The notes: generated by a model from the letters alone, not told the origin. A stretch of DNA of 64,000 nt from Rhizobium viscosum (GCF_014873945.1 NZ_JADBEC010000002.1:1612001-1676000), one strand, 5' to 3'; counted from the first letter of the stretch, positions 34,394 to 43,709 are shown. Translations and numbers: made by a program.

Positions 34394-34671
34394 AGATTTA
34401 GAAATCACCTGGGCGGAAGAATGGTTGGCAGCACATGCCTATGAAGTGTTGGCCGCGCCGGAATTGATAGGCGCCGTACCTTGGTCGAAAATCTATAGCC
34501 TCAATACCGATCGGGGCAACGTGTATCTGAAATGGAGCGCGCCCGCCTACGCGCGTGAGGCGGTGCTGATGGCTCATCGGGCCGAACGATTTCCGAGCGA
34601 AATTTCTCAGGTCTTGGCAGTAAACCAAGCCATCGGCGCTGCTTCGGTTGCGATGGATGATCGTGTAATGC
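34394..34671 (+). pseudogene. N-terminal fragment of a phosphotransferase-like gene
   Basis: A frame following the toxin reads ITWAEEWLAAHAYEVLAAPE, PWSKIYSLNTDRGNVYLKWS, AYAREAVLMAHRAERFPSEI, SQVLAVNQAIG, then loses coding character near a minus-strand terminator. The W-S-K-I-Y-x-L-x-T-x-x-G-x-V-Y-L-K pattern resembles the first strands of aminoglycoside-phosphotransferase-fold proteins, including the strand with the ATP-binding Lys. The rest of the kinase is missing and no separate start codon is obvious, so I treat it as a truncated relic. Confidence 0.5.
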
Positions 34672-34674
34672 TGA

Positions 34675-34708
34675 AAAAAGAGGCCGCCTCCGGATGCGGA
34701 AGGCGGCC
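34675..34708 (-). terminator. Rho-independent terminator, minus strand
   Basis: Stem GGCCGCCT/AGGCGGCC (34682-34689 with 34701-34708); read on the minus strand it is followed by CTTTTTT. A classic rhizobial terminator. No gene is recognised upstream of it on the minus strand between here and 35013, so it may end a short RNA or the tail of something lost. Confidence 0.75.
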
Positions 34709-35013
34709 ATTTGCGGATCCTCGGGCAATCCGTGGCTTCGGCGGAGGGGAGGGACACCGGGAAGCCTTAACCGAGATTTCTGTCGCCTGTCAGGAGGAGG
34801 CGTCAGGCGATGGAGTGAAAGATACGCCCATCCCGAAGCGTGCGGAACTAAACTTACGTATTGGCCCGCCTAAACCAGCGGGCAATTTCCCCCCGTCCGG
34901 CGACGCACTTACCTTTGCGCTCGATCGGCGCGCTGTCGTCGACAGCATCGGCGGTACCAGCAACTCCCCCTGCGCCGCAGATGACGAAGCTCAAACCTCG
35001 GACAGGATCTATC

Positions 35014-35484
35014 ATGAAAATCACGCTTCTTTCTCTCCTCGCAGCCGGCATGCTGGCCGCCCCTGTCGTTGCAAACGCCGCCCAGGCCGATGTCGGCAAG
35101 CTTGATTGCGACGTTTCCAAGGGCATCGGTGTCATCGTCGGCTCAAAGCAGGATCTCGACTGCACCTACATACCGAGCGCTTCCGACGACGTCAGCCAGC
35201 ACTATGTCGGCACGATCACCGATTTCGGCCTCGATGTCGGTACCGTCGAAAAGGGCCGGATGGTCTGGCTCGTCTTCAACGCCACGCGTGAGCCGGTCGC
35301 CGGCCTGGAGGGCAATTATGCCGGTGTCACGGCCGATGCGAGCGTCGGCATCGGCGGTGGCGCCAATGTGCTGGTCGGCGGAACGAGCAAGACCGTCTCG
35401 CTGCAGCCGGTTTCGCTCGAAGGCGATGTCGGCGTCAATTTCGCGGTCGGCGTCACGGCCCTGAAGCTGCAGCTCGTAGACTGA
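35014..35484 (+). CDS. secreted DUF992 protein
   Basis: A 156-aa protein: signal peptide MKITLLSLLAAGMLAAPVVA ending at A-N-A-A, then a beta-rich domain with two cysteines (KLDCDVSKGIGVIVGSKQ, LDCTYIPS) and G-T-I-T-D-F-G-L-D-V-G, characteristic of DUF992, a periplasmic family almost confined to Rhizobiales. The start is the ATG at 35014 that gives the clean signal peptide. Function unknown. Stands alone. Confidence 0.9.
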   Translation: MKITLLSLLAAGMLAAPVVANAAQADVGKLDCDVSKGIGVIVGSKQDLDCTYIPSASDDVSQHYVGTITDFGLDVGTVEKGRMVWLVFNATREPVAGLEGNYAGVTADASVGIGGGANVLVGGTSKTVSLQPVSLEGDVGVNFAVGVTALKLQLVD

Positions 35485-35703
35485 GGGCTGAATGAAGCCT
35501 GACAGGACGGCTTCGCGGGCAGCGTTCGGGAAGCCTGCCAAATGCAAATTCGATCACAGCTTCTGTTATGTCGCCGTGCAGCGAAAGTATAAGTGACCGC
35601 CAGGACGAGGATAAACCGGGCAATCGCGGTTGATTGTATAGCGGGCATACAATCAAGCTATTCCAGTCCGGCCGAATAGCTACAGACGGAGGGAGTTCGG
35701 CAC

Positions 35704-36303
35704 TTATGGTGGGGACTGCTCCGGCGACGCTCGATAGAAAATGACCCGAACGCTCGGTATGAGTTGAGAAAGGAAATCAAAGTCCCGGACGTTACCAGTC
35801 AATACGCTCGCACACAGCTGCCGTGCCTGTAGGAAAATGAGGGCATCATTGACGAAGCGACGCTCATGTCCCTCCCCATTTGGCAGGTTGCTCATGCGAA
35901 AGAGGAGCCCCGCCAGCACGCCGGCCTGTCCCCAGATGGTTACGTCGGGGGCATGGAGCCGGTGTTCCGGAATGTCTTCCACGGTCGCCGCGATCGTTTC
36001 GAGGGCCACCTTTGTGGACGGATGATTTGGATTCAGCCGGCCGAAGGCATGGGTCAGCTCGGATAGGCACACCGCGGAATGGTGGCACAGGCGATACGTC
36101 AACAGTGTATCGACCTCCAAGGGCGAGCGCCCTTGAAGCACGTCCAGATAGACGCTGGTGTCCAGGAACAGAGGCCCTCCGATTGGCGGCTCGTCAGCAG
36201 CCCATGAAAGAGCTTCGTCGGGCCTCCGTTCGAGCATTCCCACGTGCTTTCCGGGCTTCAGCGATCGGAGGGTTTCGGCGAGATCAAATCCCAAGATCGA
36301 CAT
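35704..36303 (-). CDS. PIN-domain toxin-like protein (VapC type)
   Basis: A 199-aa protein. After a 50-residue leader, LFLDTSVYLDVLQGR gives the first PIN acidic strand, and later motifs are a Glu in LSELTHAF, an Asp in FVNDALIF and TGNVRDFDFL with the final acidic residue. PIN toxins are metal-dependent RNases, usually about 130 aa; this one has an N-terminal extension. The start ATG at 36303 overlaps the 3' end of the putative antitoxin by 20 bases, supporting a toxin-antitoxin operon. Confidence 0.8.
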   Translation of the reverse strand: MSILGFDLAETLRSLKPGKHVGMLERRPDEALSWAADEPPIGGPLFLDTSVYLDVLQGRSPLEVDTLLTYRLCHHSAVCLSELTHAFGRLNPNHPSTKVALETIAATVEDIPEHRLHAPDVTIWGQAGVLAGLLFRMSNLPNGEGHERRFVNDALIFLQARQLCASVLTGNVRDFDFLSQLIPSVRVIFYRASPEQSPP

Positions 36304-36580
36304 CCGTCGGGATGGTGCCCTTGCGGCCCACCAGACGCACGCCAAAGTCATCTTCAAGAGCCAGCCGGGAAAGTGCCAATTCCAGCAACTCGGTGTCGGA
36401 GGTAACATGGGCGCGCTTCTTGGCCGCCTCGATCAACTCCGAGGGCACGCGTCCCGATAAGCGGGTATTCTTTGCGGTGCCGAGGAGACCGATGGCCTTT
36501 GCTTGCTCGAGCACGAGCCTGTTTCGGTTCAACGCGACCTTTGCTTCGGTTTCCGCAGCAGTATGGGACTGGGCAGCCAT
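36284..36580 (-). CDS. putative antitoxin for the PIN toxin
   Basis: A 98-aa protein, MAAQSHTAAETEAKVALN then LSGRVPSELIEAAKKRAHVT, a helix pair and TELLELALSRLALEDDFG. The RVPSELIEAAKKRA/SDTELLELAL arrangement resembles a ribbon-helix-helix DNA-binding antitoxin. Coupled to the downstream PIN gene. The start at 36580 has a GGAGAAAC ribosome site nearby; upstream extension lacks coding character. Confidence 0.75.
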   Translation of the reverse strand: MAAQSHTAAETEAKVALNRNRLVLEQAKAIGLLGTAKNTRLSGRVPSELIEAAKKRAHVTSDTELLELALSRLALEDDFGVRLVGRKGTIPTDVDLGI

Positions 36581-37010
36581 AGGTTTCTCCCGTGTTGAAC
36601 ATAATGTATGTAACGTTGAACGATAATGCAAGATCGAAGATGGGCGGCGAGCCGGGATCCCGATACGCATAAAGGGCGGGCTGAACGCGCCCGAACAGCA
36701 TTTCCTGCTCACGCTCTATGACGGGCAATCCCTTTGAGAATATAAATGGCGACTATGCAGGTGCACGCATTCTTCTTCGAAAGCCGATGCGTTGACTGTT
36801 AGTTTACTCCACATCATGTTCTTGCAGATTGCCCAGGCGACTTCCCATGGGCTCGAAGAGGCCTGGTGAGCCGATTAGGTAATCTAAAAATTCTTCACTT
36901 TTCCACCATTGCACACCTGATCAATTGTCGGCGCATCCTGTTCGGCGGTTGTTTGTGACAGTTCCATGACAGAATATGTACCCCGTTGATTTGCAAGGGG
37001 AACATAGAAT
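36581..37010. other. intergenic region with a possible 36-codon ORF
   Basis: Mostly noncoding. A minus-strand frame from GTG 36914 to a TAA at 36804-36806 encodes 36 residues (EEFLDYLIGSPGLFEPMGSR in its middle) with gene-like composition; it might be the tail of a lost small antitoxin-type gene. It also holds the promoter for the antitoxin gene at 36580 and, near 36960-37000, that of the gene at 37011. Confidence 0.35.
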
Positions 37011-37322
37011 ATGAAAGAGAAGAAGCGGGTCTACGAGGCTCTCGTGGACGGCGCAATGGATGGACTTGTGGGCGATGCGCTTTATGATTTTGTCCGCAAG
37101 CGCTGTCCGAAAGCCTCCAGCAAGAAGATCGTTCGCGCCTCGTTGCTGGCGTTGAGCGATCCTCATCTAAAGGACCGTAATATTCTCGATGTCATCTATG
37201 CGCTGGCGATCAAGCATCGGCTGGATGACACCACCGTCGACGATGAACAGGACGAGGAAGTTCAGGAGCAAGAGAAGCCTGCTGACACCGCAGGGCAGGA
37301 TCGGCTGTCTTCTTCCCGATAA
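37011..37322 (+). CDS. small acidic protein of unknown function
   Basis: A 103-aa soluble protein: KEKKRVYEALVDGAMDGLVG, FVRKRCPKASSKKIVRASLL, ALSDPHLKDRNILDVIYALA, then an acidic tail (DDEQDEEVQEQE). The N-terminal helical domain with a lysine-rich centre and acidic tail is typical of small conserved rhizobial proteins; no family name. GGGGAACA lies upstream of the ATG. Confidence 0.75.
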   Translation: MKEKKRVYEALVDGAMDGLVGDALYDFVRKRCPKASSKKIVRASLLALSDPHLKDRNILDVIYALAIKHRLDDTTVDDEQDEEVQEQEKPADTAGQDRLSSSR

Positions 37323-37371
37323 CACGAACGCGAGAAACTTCCTTCGATTTCCCGGGGGAACACCGGCGCCA

Positions 37372-37764
37372 TCAGGCGGCGCTGTCCGAAAGCTCTTCGA
37401 GGATCGGGCAGTCGGGGCGGTCATTGCCGTGGCAGGCATGGACGAGATGCTCGAGCGTGTGTCGCAATTCCGTCAGCTCGCGGATCTTGCGGTCGATTTC
37501 CGAAAGCTTTGCCTCGGCGATCCCCTTGACGTCGGCGCTTGCCCGGCTCTTGTCCTCGTAGAGCGCCAGCAGTTGACGGCACTCCTCCACGGAGAAGCCG
37601 AGGCCGCGCGAACGCTGCAGAAAGCGCAGCTTGTGAACGTCCGAGGCCGCGTAGTCGCGGTAGCCGTTTCCGCCCCGGTCAGGGCGGATCAGGCCGATAT
37701 CCTCATAGTAGCGGATGGTCTTTGACGGCAGACCGGACCGTTCCGAAGCTTCGCCGATATTCAT
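37372..37764 (-). CDS. cueR: copper-responsive MerR-family activator CueR
   Basis: A 130-aa MerR regulator: winged helix MNIGEASERSGLPSKTIRYY, E-D-I-G-L-I-R-P, the dimerisation helix and the C-terminal metal-binding Cys pair (HACHGNDRPDC, Cys at about 113 and 120). The spacing and neighbour identify CueR, which senses Cu(I) and activates copA. It lies 12 bases after copA on the same strand, an order common in rhizobia, so it is probably co-transcribed with the gene it activates from the promoter at 40363-40393. Confidence 0.92.
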   Translation of the reverse strand: MNIGEASERSGLPSKTIRYYEDIGLIRPDRGGNGYRDYAASDVHKLRFLQRSRGLGFSVEECRQLLALYEDKSRASADVKGIAEAKLSEIDRKIRELTELRHTLEHLVHACHGNDRPDCPILEELSDSAA

Positions 37765-37776
37765 CGCTCGATTCCT

Positions 37777-40323
37777 TTACAGCTTTTCGACCCTCAGCCT
37801 CAGCGCATTGCCAATGACAGACACAGAGGAGAGGCTCATGGCGGCTGCTGCAATCATCGGCGAGAGCAGCAGGCCGAAGATCGGGTAGAGCACACCGGCA
37901 GCCACGGGAATACCGAGCGCATTGTAGCCGAAGGCGAAGCCGAGGTTCTGGCGGATGTTGCGCATTGTCGCTCCGGCGAGCCGCCGGGCACGTACAATGC
38001 CGTTGAGATCGCCCTTCACCAATGTAATGCCGGCACTTTCCATCGCAACATCGGCTCCGGTGCCCATGGCGATGCCGACATCGGCGGCCGCAAGTGCCGG
38101 TGCATCATTGACCCCATCACCAGCCATGGCAATGACGGCGCCCTTTGCCCTCAGTTCATCGACGAGCGCCTTCTTGTCCTCGGGCAGCACGTCGGCGCGG
38201 ACCTCGTCGATCCCGAGGCTTTCGGCCACGGCACGGGCCGTGCGCTCATTGTCGCCGGTCGCCATGATGATCTTCAGGCCGCTGTCGTGCAGCGCCTTGA
38301 TGGCAGCCGCCGTCGTTGGTTTGACGCGGTCGGCGACGGCAACGAGGCCGGCCAAAGTACCCTCGAGGACGACGAACATGACGGTCTTGCCTTCGCCGCG
38401 GAGCGCTTCGGTCTGGTCCAAAAGTGCTGCCGGATCGATGCCGAGATCGGCGAGCAGGGCGGCATTGCCGAGGGCGACGGATGTGCTGCCGACTGTGCCC
38501 ATTACGCCTTTACCGGTCTTTGCCTCGAAACCTGCGACTTCCTGAAAGGTGAGGCCGCGTTCTTCGGCCCCTGTGACGATGGCTTCTGCAAGCGGATGTT
38601 CGGAGCCGCGTTCGAGGCTCGCGGCAAGCGCCAGCAGATGTTTTTCATCAATGCTGCCCAAAGCCACAACGTCTGTCAGCTTGGGTTTACCTTCGGTCAG
38701 CGTGCCGGTCTTGTCGACGATCAATGTGTCCACCTTCGAGAAACGCTCCAGCGCTTCTGCATCCTTGATCAGGACACCCTCTTGCGCGCCGCGTCCGGTG
38801 GCGATCATGATCGACATCGGCGTTGCAAGGCCGAGTGCACAGGGGCAGGCGATGATCAGGACGGCGACGGCAGCGAGCAGTGCATTGGCCAGCCGCGGCT
38901 CCGGCCCGACGAAGGACCAGACGAGGAAGGCTGCGATGGCAGCGGCGACGACGGCCGGAACGAAAATCGCCGAAACACGGTCGACGGCGCCCTGAATCGG
39001 TGCGCGCGAACGCTGCGCCTTGGCCACCATATCAACGATGCGTGAGAGCGTGGTATCGGCACCGACCTTTTCGGCGGTCATGATCAATGCGCCGTTCTTG
39101 TTCATCGTGCCGCCGGTCAGTGCGTCGCCGTTCACCTTTTCAACCGGAAGCGGTTCACCCGTGATCATCGATTCATCCACGGTCGACTGCCCTTCGGTGA
39201 CGGAGCCATCGACCGGTACGCGTTCGCCGGGGCGTACACGCAGCCGGTCGCCGGCCTGGATCTCATCGACAGGCACGTCGCGCTCACTGCCGTCGGCATC
39301 GATGCGGCGCGCAGTCTTCGGGGCAAGATCGAGCAGCGCGCGAATTGCAGAGCCGGTACGTTCACGAGCCTTCAATTCGAGCACCTGCCCGACGAAGACG
39401 AGCGCCACGATGACCGCAGCCGCCTCGAAATAGACGGGGACGGCGCCGCCATGACCGGTAAAACTGTGCGGGAAGAGGTCCGGCGCCAATGTCGCCACGA
39501 CGCTGTAGAGATAGGCCGTGCCGACGCCGAGGCCGATCAGCGTCCACATGTTAGGGCTGCGGTTGACGACCGATGCCCATGCCCTGCGGAAGAAGGGAAG
39601 GGCTGCCCAGAGGACGACGGGTGTCGCCAGCAACAGTTCGACATAACTCGCCAGCGGCTCGCCAAGCGCTTCACGCGGCCACGACAGGCCAACCATCGGG
39701 CCCATGGTCAGGATCAGGAGCGGAATTGAAAGAACAGCGCTGACCCACAGACGCCGGATGAAATCTACGAGTTCCGGATTTGGACCTTCATCTTCGGGCG
39801 GAATGCCCATCGGTTCCAGCGCCATGCCGCATTTCGGGCAGTCGCCGGGATGGTCGCTGACGACTTCGGGATGCATCGGGCAGGTATAGAGCGTGCCCTT
39901 CGGCATGGCGGCTGCCACTGGCTTTTTGCCATGGCGATAGGTTTCGGGATCGGCTTCGAACTTCGCCTTGCAGCCGGCCGAGCAGAAATAGAATTTTTCG
40001 CCCTCGTGCTTTAGGAAGTGTTTCGCATTCGTGCGGTTTACGGTCATGCCGCAGACCGGGTCCTTGGCGGTCAGATAATCCTGCGGTGCCGCCTCGAATT
40101 TCTTGCGGCAGCTATCGCTGCAGAAGTGATAGGTGTGACCTTCAAAGTCGAGGGAAGGTTTTCCGGCATTCGGATCGACCGTCATGCCGCACACGGCATC
40201 GCGCACCACCATGTCTTCAACCTTTTCGTCCTGGCCGCAACCGCAGTGCGTGCCGTCGCCATGATGGTGATGGCCGTGACCATGCTCATGATGGTCGTGG
40301 TGATGATCGTGCTTGTTATCCAT
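37777..40323 (-). CDS. copA: copper-exporting P1B-type ATPase CopA with two YHS domains
   Basis: An 848-aa heavy-metal ATPase. The N-terminus is His-rich (HDHHHDHHEHGHGHHHH), followed by two YHS domains (DAVCGMTVDPNAG and DPVCGMTVNRTNA) and a heavy-metal-binding YTCPMHPEV...CPKCGMAL motif. Membrane core and catalysis: CPC (IACPCALGLATP), DKTGTLTEG with the phosphorylated Asp, the HP pair (SEHPLAEA) and MAGDGVNDAPALA. Exports Cu(I) from the cytoplasm. The start is the second ATG (40323), with AAAGGCG upstream; a 10-residue upstream extension is unlikely. Regulated by the adjacent CueR through the 19-bp-spacer promoter. Confidence 0.95.
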   Translation of the reverse strand: MDNKHDHHHDHHEHGHGHHHHGDGTHCGCGQDEKVEDMVVRDAVCGMTVDPNAGKPSLDFEGHTYHFCSDSCRKKFEAAPQDYLTAKDPVCGMTVNRTNAKHFLKHEGEKFYFCSAGCKAKFEADPETYRHGKKPVAAAMPKGTLYTCPMHPEVVSDHPGDCPKCGMALEPMGIPPEDEGPNPELVDFIRRLWVSAVLSIPLLILTMGPMVGLSWPREALGEPLASYVELLLATPVVLWAALPFFRRAWASVVNRSPNMWTLIGLGVGTAYLYSVVATLAPDLFPHSFTGHGGAVPVYFEAAAVIVALVFVGQVLELKARERTGSAIRALLDLAPKTARRIDADGSERDVPVDEIQAGDRLRVRPGERVPVDGSVTEGQSTVDESMITGEPLPVEKVNGDALTGGTMNKNGALIMTAEKVGADTTLSRIVDMVAKAQRSRAPIQGAVDRVSAIFVPAVVAAAIAAFLVWSFVGPEPRLANALLAAVAVLIIACPCALGLATPMSIMIATGRGAQEGVLIKDAEALERFSKVDTLIVDKTGTLTEGKPKLTDVVALGSIDEKHLLALAASLERGSEHPLAEAIVTGAEERGLTFQEVAGFEAKTGKGVMGTVGSTSVALGNAALLADLGIDPAALLDQTEALRGEGKTVMFVVLEGTLAGLVAVADRVKPTTAAAIKALHDSGLKIIMATGDNERTARAVAESLGIDEVRADVLPEDKKALVDELRAKGAVIAMAGDGVNDAPALAAADVGIAMGTGADVAMESAGITLVKGDLNGIVRARRLAGATMRNIRQNLGFAFGYNALGIPVAAGVLYPIFGLLLSPMIAAAAMSLSSVSVIGNALRLRVEKL

Positions 40324-40362
40324 AAAACTGCGCCTTTCATGCCTTTTTGGCATCCGGACAGC

Positions 40363-40393
40363 TTTATGAACCTTCCAGCAACTGGAAGGTCAA
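40363..40393 (-). promoter_or_regulatory. CueR-controlled copA promoter
   Basis: On the minus strand TTGACC, a 19-bp spacer, CATAAA. The spacer carries the dyad ACCTTCC-AGTTGCT-GGAAGGT (plus-strand 40370-40390). Overlong 19-bp spacers filled by a GC-rich dyad are the hallmark of MerR-family activation by DNA distortion. It ends 40 bases before the copA start. Confidence 0.9.
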
Positions 40394-40433
40394 CGTCTTT
40401 TTTTTGTCCGAGCAGATTTATTCGTAATTGCCG

Positions 40434-43043
40434 TCAGGCGGGCACGATCAGAGCCGCCGGCTGGTCTCCGAGAAGGGTGGCAAGCGAGATCTTGCTTCCG
40501 GGCTCCAGCATCTTGCCGGTCAAGAGATCGGCCTTAAGACCGTGCATGGGTAAGGGCACTGATATTGCCGTATCTTCCCAGAACTCCGGTCCGGCAAAGA
40601 GCACGCCGGGATCGAGCCAGCCGAACATCAGTCGCGGCACGACCGTGATGGCGAAGTTCTCGTGATGCAGACGGGCAAAGGCGACGGCATGATCACTCCT
40701 GATGCCGGTGACGGCAAGCGGCAGGTAACCGCCTTCCGCAAAAAGCCGGGCACGCTCCATCCGAAGCCCCAGGCCGATCTGGATGATGCGCTGTTTCAAT
40801 GCCGCGGCTTGCAGCCGCGCCAGTGCACCGCCTTCGGTAAGCCAGCCGCTTAATGTCTCGAAATCCGGCAGGCGCCTGTTATCGGGATCGACGAAACTGA
40901 AATCGAAGCCCTCTGCCCCTTGATAGATGTCGGGAATGCCCGGTGCGGTCAGTTTGATCAGCGTCTGCGACAGGCTGTTGACGTAGCCGGCTTCGATGAA
41001 GGGCTGCAGGACGCGCGCGAAATCCTCGGTGAATGCGTCATTATCGGTTGAAAGGAGTGCGGCCGTGTAGGCGCGCACCGCCTCTTCATAGCCATTGTTC
41101 GGCGCCGTCCAGTCGGTGCGCAGCTTGGCTTCGCGAACGGCCTTTTCCGCATAAGCGGTGAAGCGGTCGCGCAGCGCATCGGCATGATGGCGGTCGAAAT
41201 CCTCGGGCCAGGCGCCTGCAAGCGCCTGGTAGAGCATCCATTCCAGATTGGGCTCGGGAGCTGCGCCATCCGGCAGCTCGGTGCGGTGGCTTTCATTTAG
41301 TCTTCGCCAGTGTTCGACGGCGTCGGCAAAGACGCCGGCGCCTTCGCTCACAGCATAAAGCCGCGCACGCGCATCTTCGCCACGCTTTGTGTCATGCGTC
41401 GATGTTGCCGAAAGACCTGAGGGCTGGGAGAGCGCGCGCGATTGCATGAATTGGTGAAACGCTTCGATGCCGTCTGGCACATGGTCCGGCTCGCCGCCGA
41501 CCTCGTTTACTGCCAGCAGCCGGTTGTAGCGATAGAAGAGTGTATCCTCCATAGCCTTGGCCATGATGGGGCCGGAGAGCTGCTGGAAACGGAGGCGGAA
41601 TTCGCGAGCCGGCTCGTTATCAACAGTGCCTTCGAGGATGGCCGCGACGCTCTGCAGCGGCTGCGCGTAGTCCAGATGTCCGGCGGCGGCCATCGCGGCT
41701 TTTTTCAGGAGATCGGCATCCCGCGCGTCGAGCGGGTCCTCGGCCCCATAGGTGCGGTAGACGGAAAAGGCGATCAGAAGCTCTGAGATCGCCCCAGTGA
41801 TTTCCTCCATAGACAGTTCGGGAAAGAGGCTGGCTGCAATGCGTGTGAGGCGGGTCGTCTCGCCGGCGAAATTCTGTTCAACCATCAGTCGCTTGGCTGC
41901 CCGCCGCCCGGCTTCAAAATCGCCATTGCCATCCGCCAGCCGGCGATAGGCCTCGTCCAACTTTTGCAGCCCCTCGGCTTCCACGAAAAGCCCGCTCAAG
42001 GCGGAAATGAACTCGTAGCCCGTCGTTCCCTGCACCGGCCAGTCGGCGGGCAATTCCTCACCCGTGCCGAGGATCTTTTCGACGACGATATAGGTGTCCG
42101 CGCCGACCGCTTCGCGCAGGCGGTCGAGATAGGCTCTCGGTTCCGCCAGCCCGTCGATATGGTCGATGCGCAGGCCCTGCACCTGGCCCTGACGCACGAG
42201 ATCGAGAACCAGCCGGTGGCTCTCTTCGAAGACCCTGATATCCTCGACCCTGAGACCGACCAGCCCCGTCACCTCGAAAAAACGCCGATAGCTCAAATGC
42301 TGCGAAGCCTCCTGCCAGCGCTGAAGCTGCCAGTGCTGCGCCCCGTGCAGCCGCGTCATAAAGGCATGGTCTTTCGAGAGCTCTGCAAGCCTTCCGCTCA
42401 GGCTTGTCAGATCGCCGGCCTCGAAGATCATATCGCGCAGGCCGCGATGCAGGTCACCGGCATCGACAGAGGCCGTCAGTTCCGCCATCCCGGCAAGAAC
42501 CGGATCATCCAGTTCCGCCGAGAGCAGAGGGTAGCTTTCCATGCTCAGCGGAAAGAGAGCGTCATAATAGCCGATCGCCAGATTGCCATGCGCCTCGTCG
42601 ACGGTGATCGTCAGTTCTCCGGCAGCAACGCTCTCATCGAAGCTCTTACCGAGCTGGGGCAGGGTCAGCCGCTCGCGCCAGTCTATGTCGAAATAGCCTG
42701 CAAACGGGCTGTGCTTGCCGAATTCCAAGGCACTCCGCCACCAGGCATTTTCCGTTGAAGCGGCCATATGGTTCGGCACGATGTCCAGGATCAGGCCCAT
42801 GCCTGCCTCTGACAGCGTCTCCGTCAGGCGATCGAAGCCCGCCCTTCCTCCAAGTGCCGGATCGATCTCGTTGGCGTCGGTCACGTCGTAGCCATGCGTC
42901 GATCCCTTGGTGGCCGTGAAGAGCGGCGAGGCGTAGAGGTGGCTGATGCCGAGCGACTTCAGATAGGGGACAAGCCCGCAGGCACGATCGAAGGTCATGC
43001 CGTTGCGGAACTGGACCCGGTAGGTCGCGGAGGGGAGCGTCAT
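40434..43043 (-). CDS. treY: malto-oligosyltrehalose synthase TreY
   Basis: An 869-aa GH13 enzyme that isomerises the terminal alpha-1,4 bond of malto-oligosaccharides to alpha,alpha-1,1, the first step of the TreY-TreZ trehalose pathway. Family landmarks: TYRVQFRNGMTFDRACGLVPYL at the N-terminus, SHLYASPLF, GSTHGYDVTDANEIDPALGG, DIVPNHMA, LRIDHIDGLAEP with the nucleophile Asp, EKILGTGEELP, and STHDTKRGEDARAR. Length is usual for the family. No treZ or glgX is in this window. An EcfG-type promoter 36 bases upstream indicates control by the general stress response. Confidence 0.95.
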   Translation of the reverse strand: MTLPSATYRVQFRNGMTFDRACGLVPYLKSLGISHLYASPLFTATKGSTHGYDVTDANEIDPALGGRAGFDRLTETLSEAGMGLILDIVPNHMAASTENAWWRSALEFGKHSPFAGYFDIDWRERLTLPQLGKSFDESVAAGELTITVDEAHGNLAIGYYDALFPLSMESYPLLSAELDDPVLAGMAELTASVDAGDLHRGLRDMIFEAGDLTSLSGRLAELSKDHAFMTRLHGAQHWQLQRWQEASQHLSYRRFFEVTGLVGLRVEDIRVFEESHRLVLDLVRQGQVQGLRIDHIDGLAEPRAYLDRLREAVGADTYIVVEKILGTGEELPADWPVQGTTGYEFISALSGLFVEAEGLQKLDEAYRRLADGNGDFEAGRRAAKRLMVEQNFAGETTRLTRIAASLFPELSMEEITGAISELLIAFSVYRTYGAEDPLDARDADLLKKAAMAAAGHLDYAQPLQSVAAILEGTVDNEPAREFRLRFQQLSGPIMAKAMEDTLFYRYNRLLAVNEVGGEPDHVPDGIEAFHQFMQSRALSQPSGLSATSTHDTKRGEDARARLYAVSEGAGVFADAVEHWRRLNESHRTELPDGAAPEPNLEWMLYQALAGAWPEDFDRHHADALRDRFTAYAEKAVREAKLRTDWTAPNNGYEEAVRAYTAALLSTDNDAFTEDFARVLQPFIEAGYVNSLSQTLIKLTAPGIPDIYQGAEGFDFSFVDPDNRRLPDFETLSGWLTEGGALARLQAAALKQRIIQIGLGLRMERARLFAEGGYLPLAVTGIRSDHAVAFARLHHENFAITVVPRLMFGWLDPGVLFAGPEFWEDTAISVPLPMHGLKADLLTGKMLEPGSKISLATLLGDQPAALIVPA

Positions 43044-43078
43044 GGGGTCATTTTTGCCGTTCGGAGGAGATATCTTCC

Positions 43079-43103
43079 AACGGTTGTGAAGCGCTTTTGT
43101 TCC
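43079..43103 (-). promoter_or_regulatory. EcfG-type general stress promoter of treY
   Basis: Minus strand GGAAC (43103-43099), 16 bases, CGTT (43082-43079), an exact match to the alphaproteobacterial EcfG consensus. It lies 36 bases upstream of the treY start. Trehalose synthesis is a known output of this regulon. Confidence 0.85.
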
Positions 43104-43444
43104 CTTACCTTAAGGTAGGTTCGTTGATGGTAGTGGATGCGAAACCATGAGGAGTGGATGTCTGAAGCGTATCCACACCGCGACCGTTCCTGACCTTGCC
43201 CCCATATGTGGAACGGCCCGCGTGGCAAGAGCTTTTTTAGTCGATTTCACACATTGGGACGGTGCGGTCATATGTCCGGCCTTTACGCGCGGCAACTGGC
43301 CACTGGCCTTGATGAGATCCGCGAAACGAGGAGCTAAATCAAGTTTACGCGCTTAGAGCACATTGGGGGCAGTAGCTTCACTCGTGTCAGGATTATATCC
43401 CATGGGTTCATCGCCTGTTATTTTACCTTACTCTCTGCCAGCCT

Positions 43445-43665
43445 GCGCCGGTCAGATCGTTTTGGAGTCACAGCGGTCATCCGACGGTGACCTGCTGTAG
43501 TCGCCACCCGAGCGGCACGTCGATAGGTTCCGCCCTGGTTTAGAAGCGCCCAGATGATCCGCGCCGTCTTGTTGGCCTGCGCGACGGCTGCAACCTTGAA
43601 GTCGGGCGAGCGGGGATACGGATCGACCTGTCCCGCATTGGAGTTCAGCCATAGTGTTGAGTTCG
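43445..43665 (-). pseudogene. IS110-type transposase C-terminal relic
   Basis: Read leftward: RSPDFKVAAVAQANKTARII followed by W-A-L-L-N-Q-G-G-T-Y-R. This matches the last helices of IS110-family transposases (compare VAAVALANKMARIAW in the element at 14578-15482). Nothing of the N-terminal DEDD domain remains. The surrounding 43110-43440 holds no recognised gene. Confidence 0.75.
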
Positions 43666-43709
43666 GTTCACCGCGGGCGGCGAGGAGAGGTCTCCAAAGT
43701 GCGGTGCAT

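Noticed and set aside
34800..34870. 5S rRNA-like stretch (CCCATCCCGAA)
   Set aside because: Only one short motif fits; the rest of the secondary structure and flanking sequence do not, and no other rRNA is nearby.
34323..35105. 260-codon frame joining the phosphotransferase-like fragment to the DUF992 region
   Set aside because: Only the first 90 codons look coding; the rest is out of frame with DUF992 and crosses a terminator.
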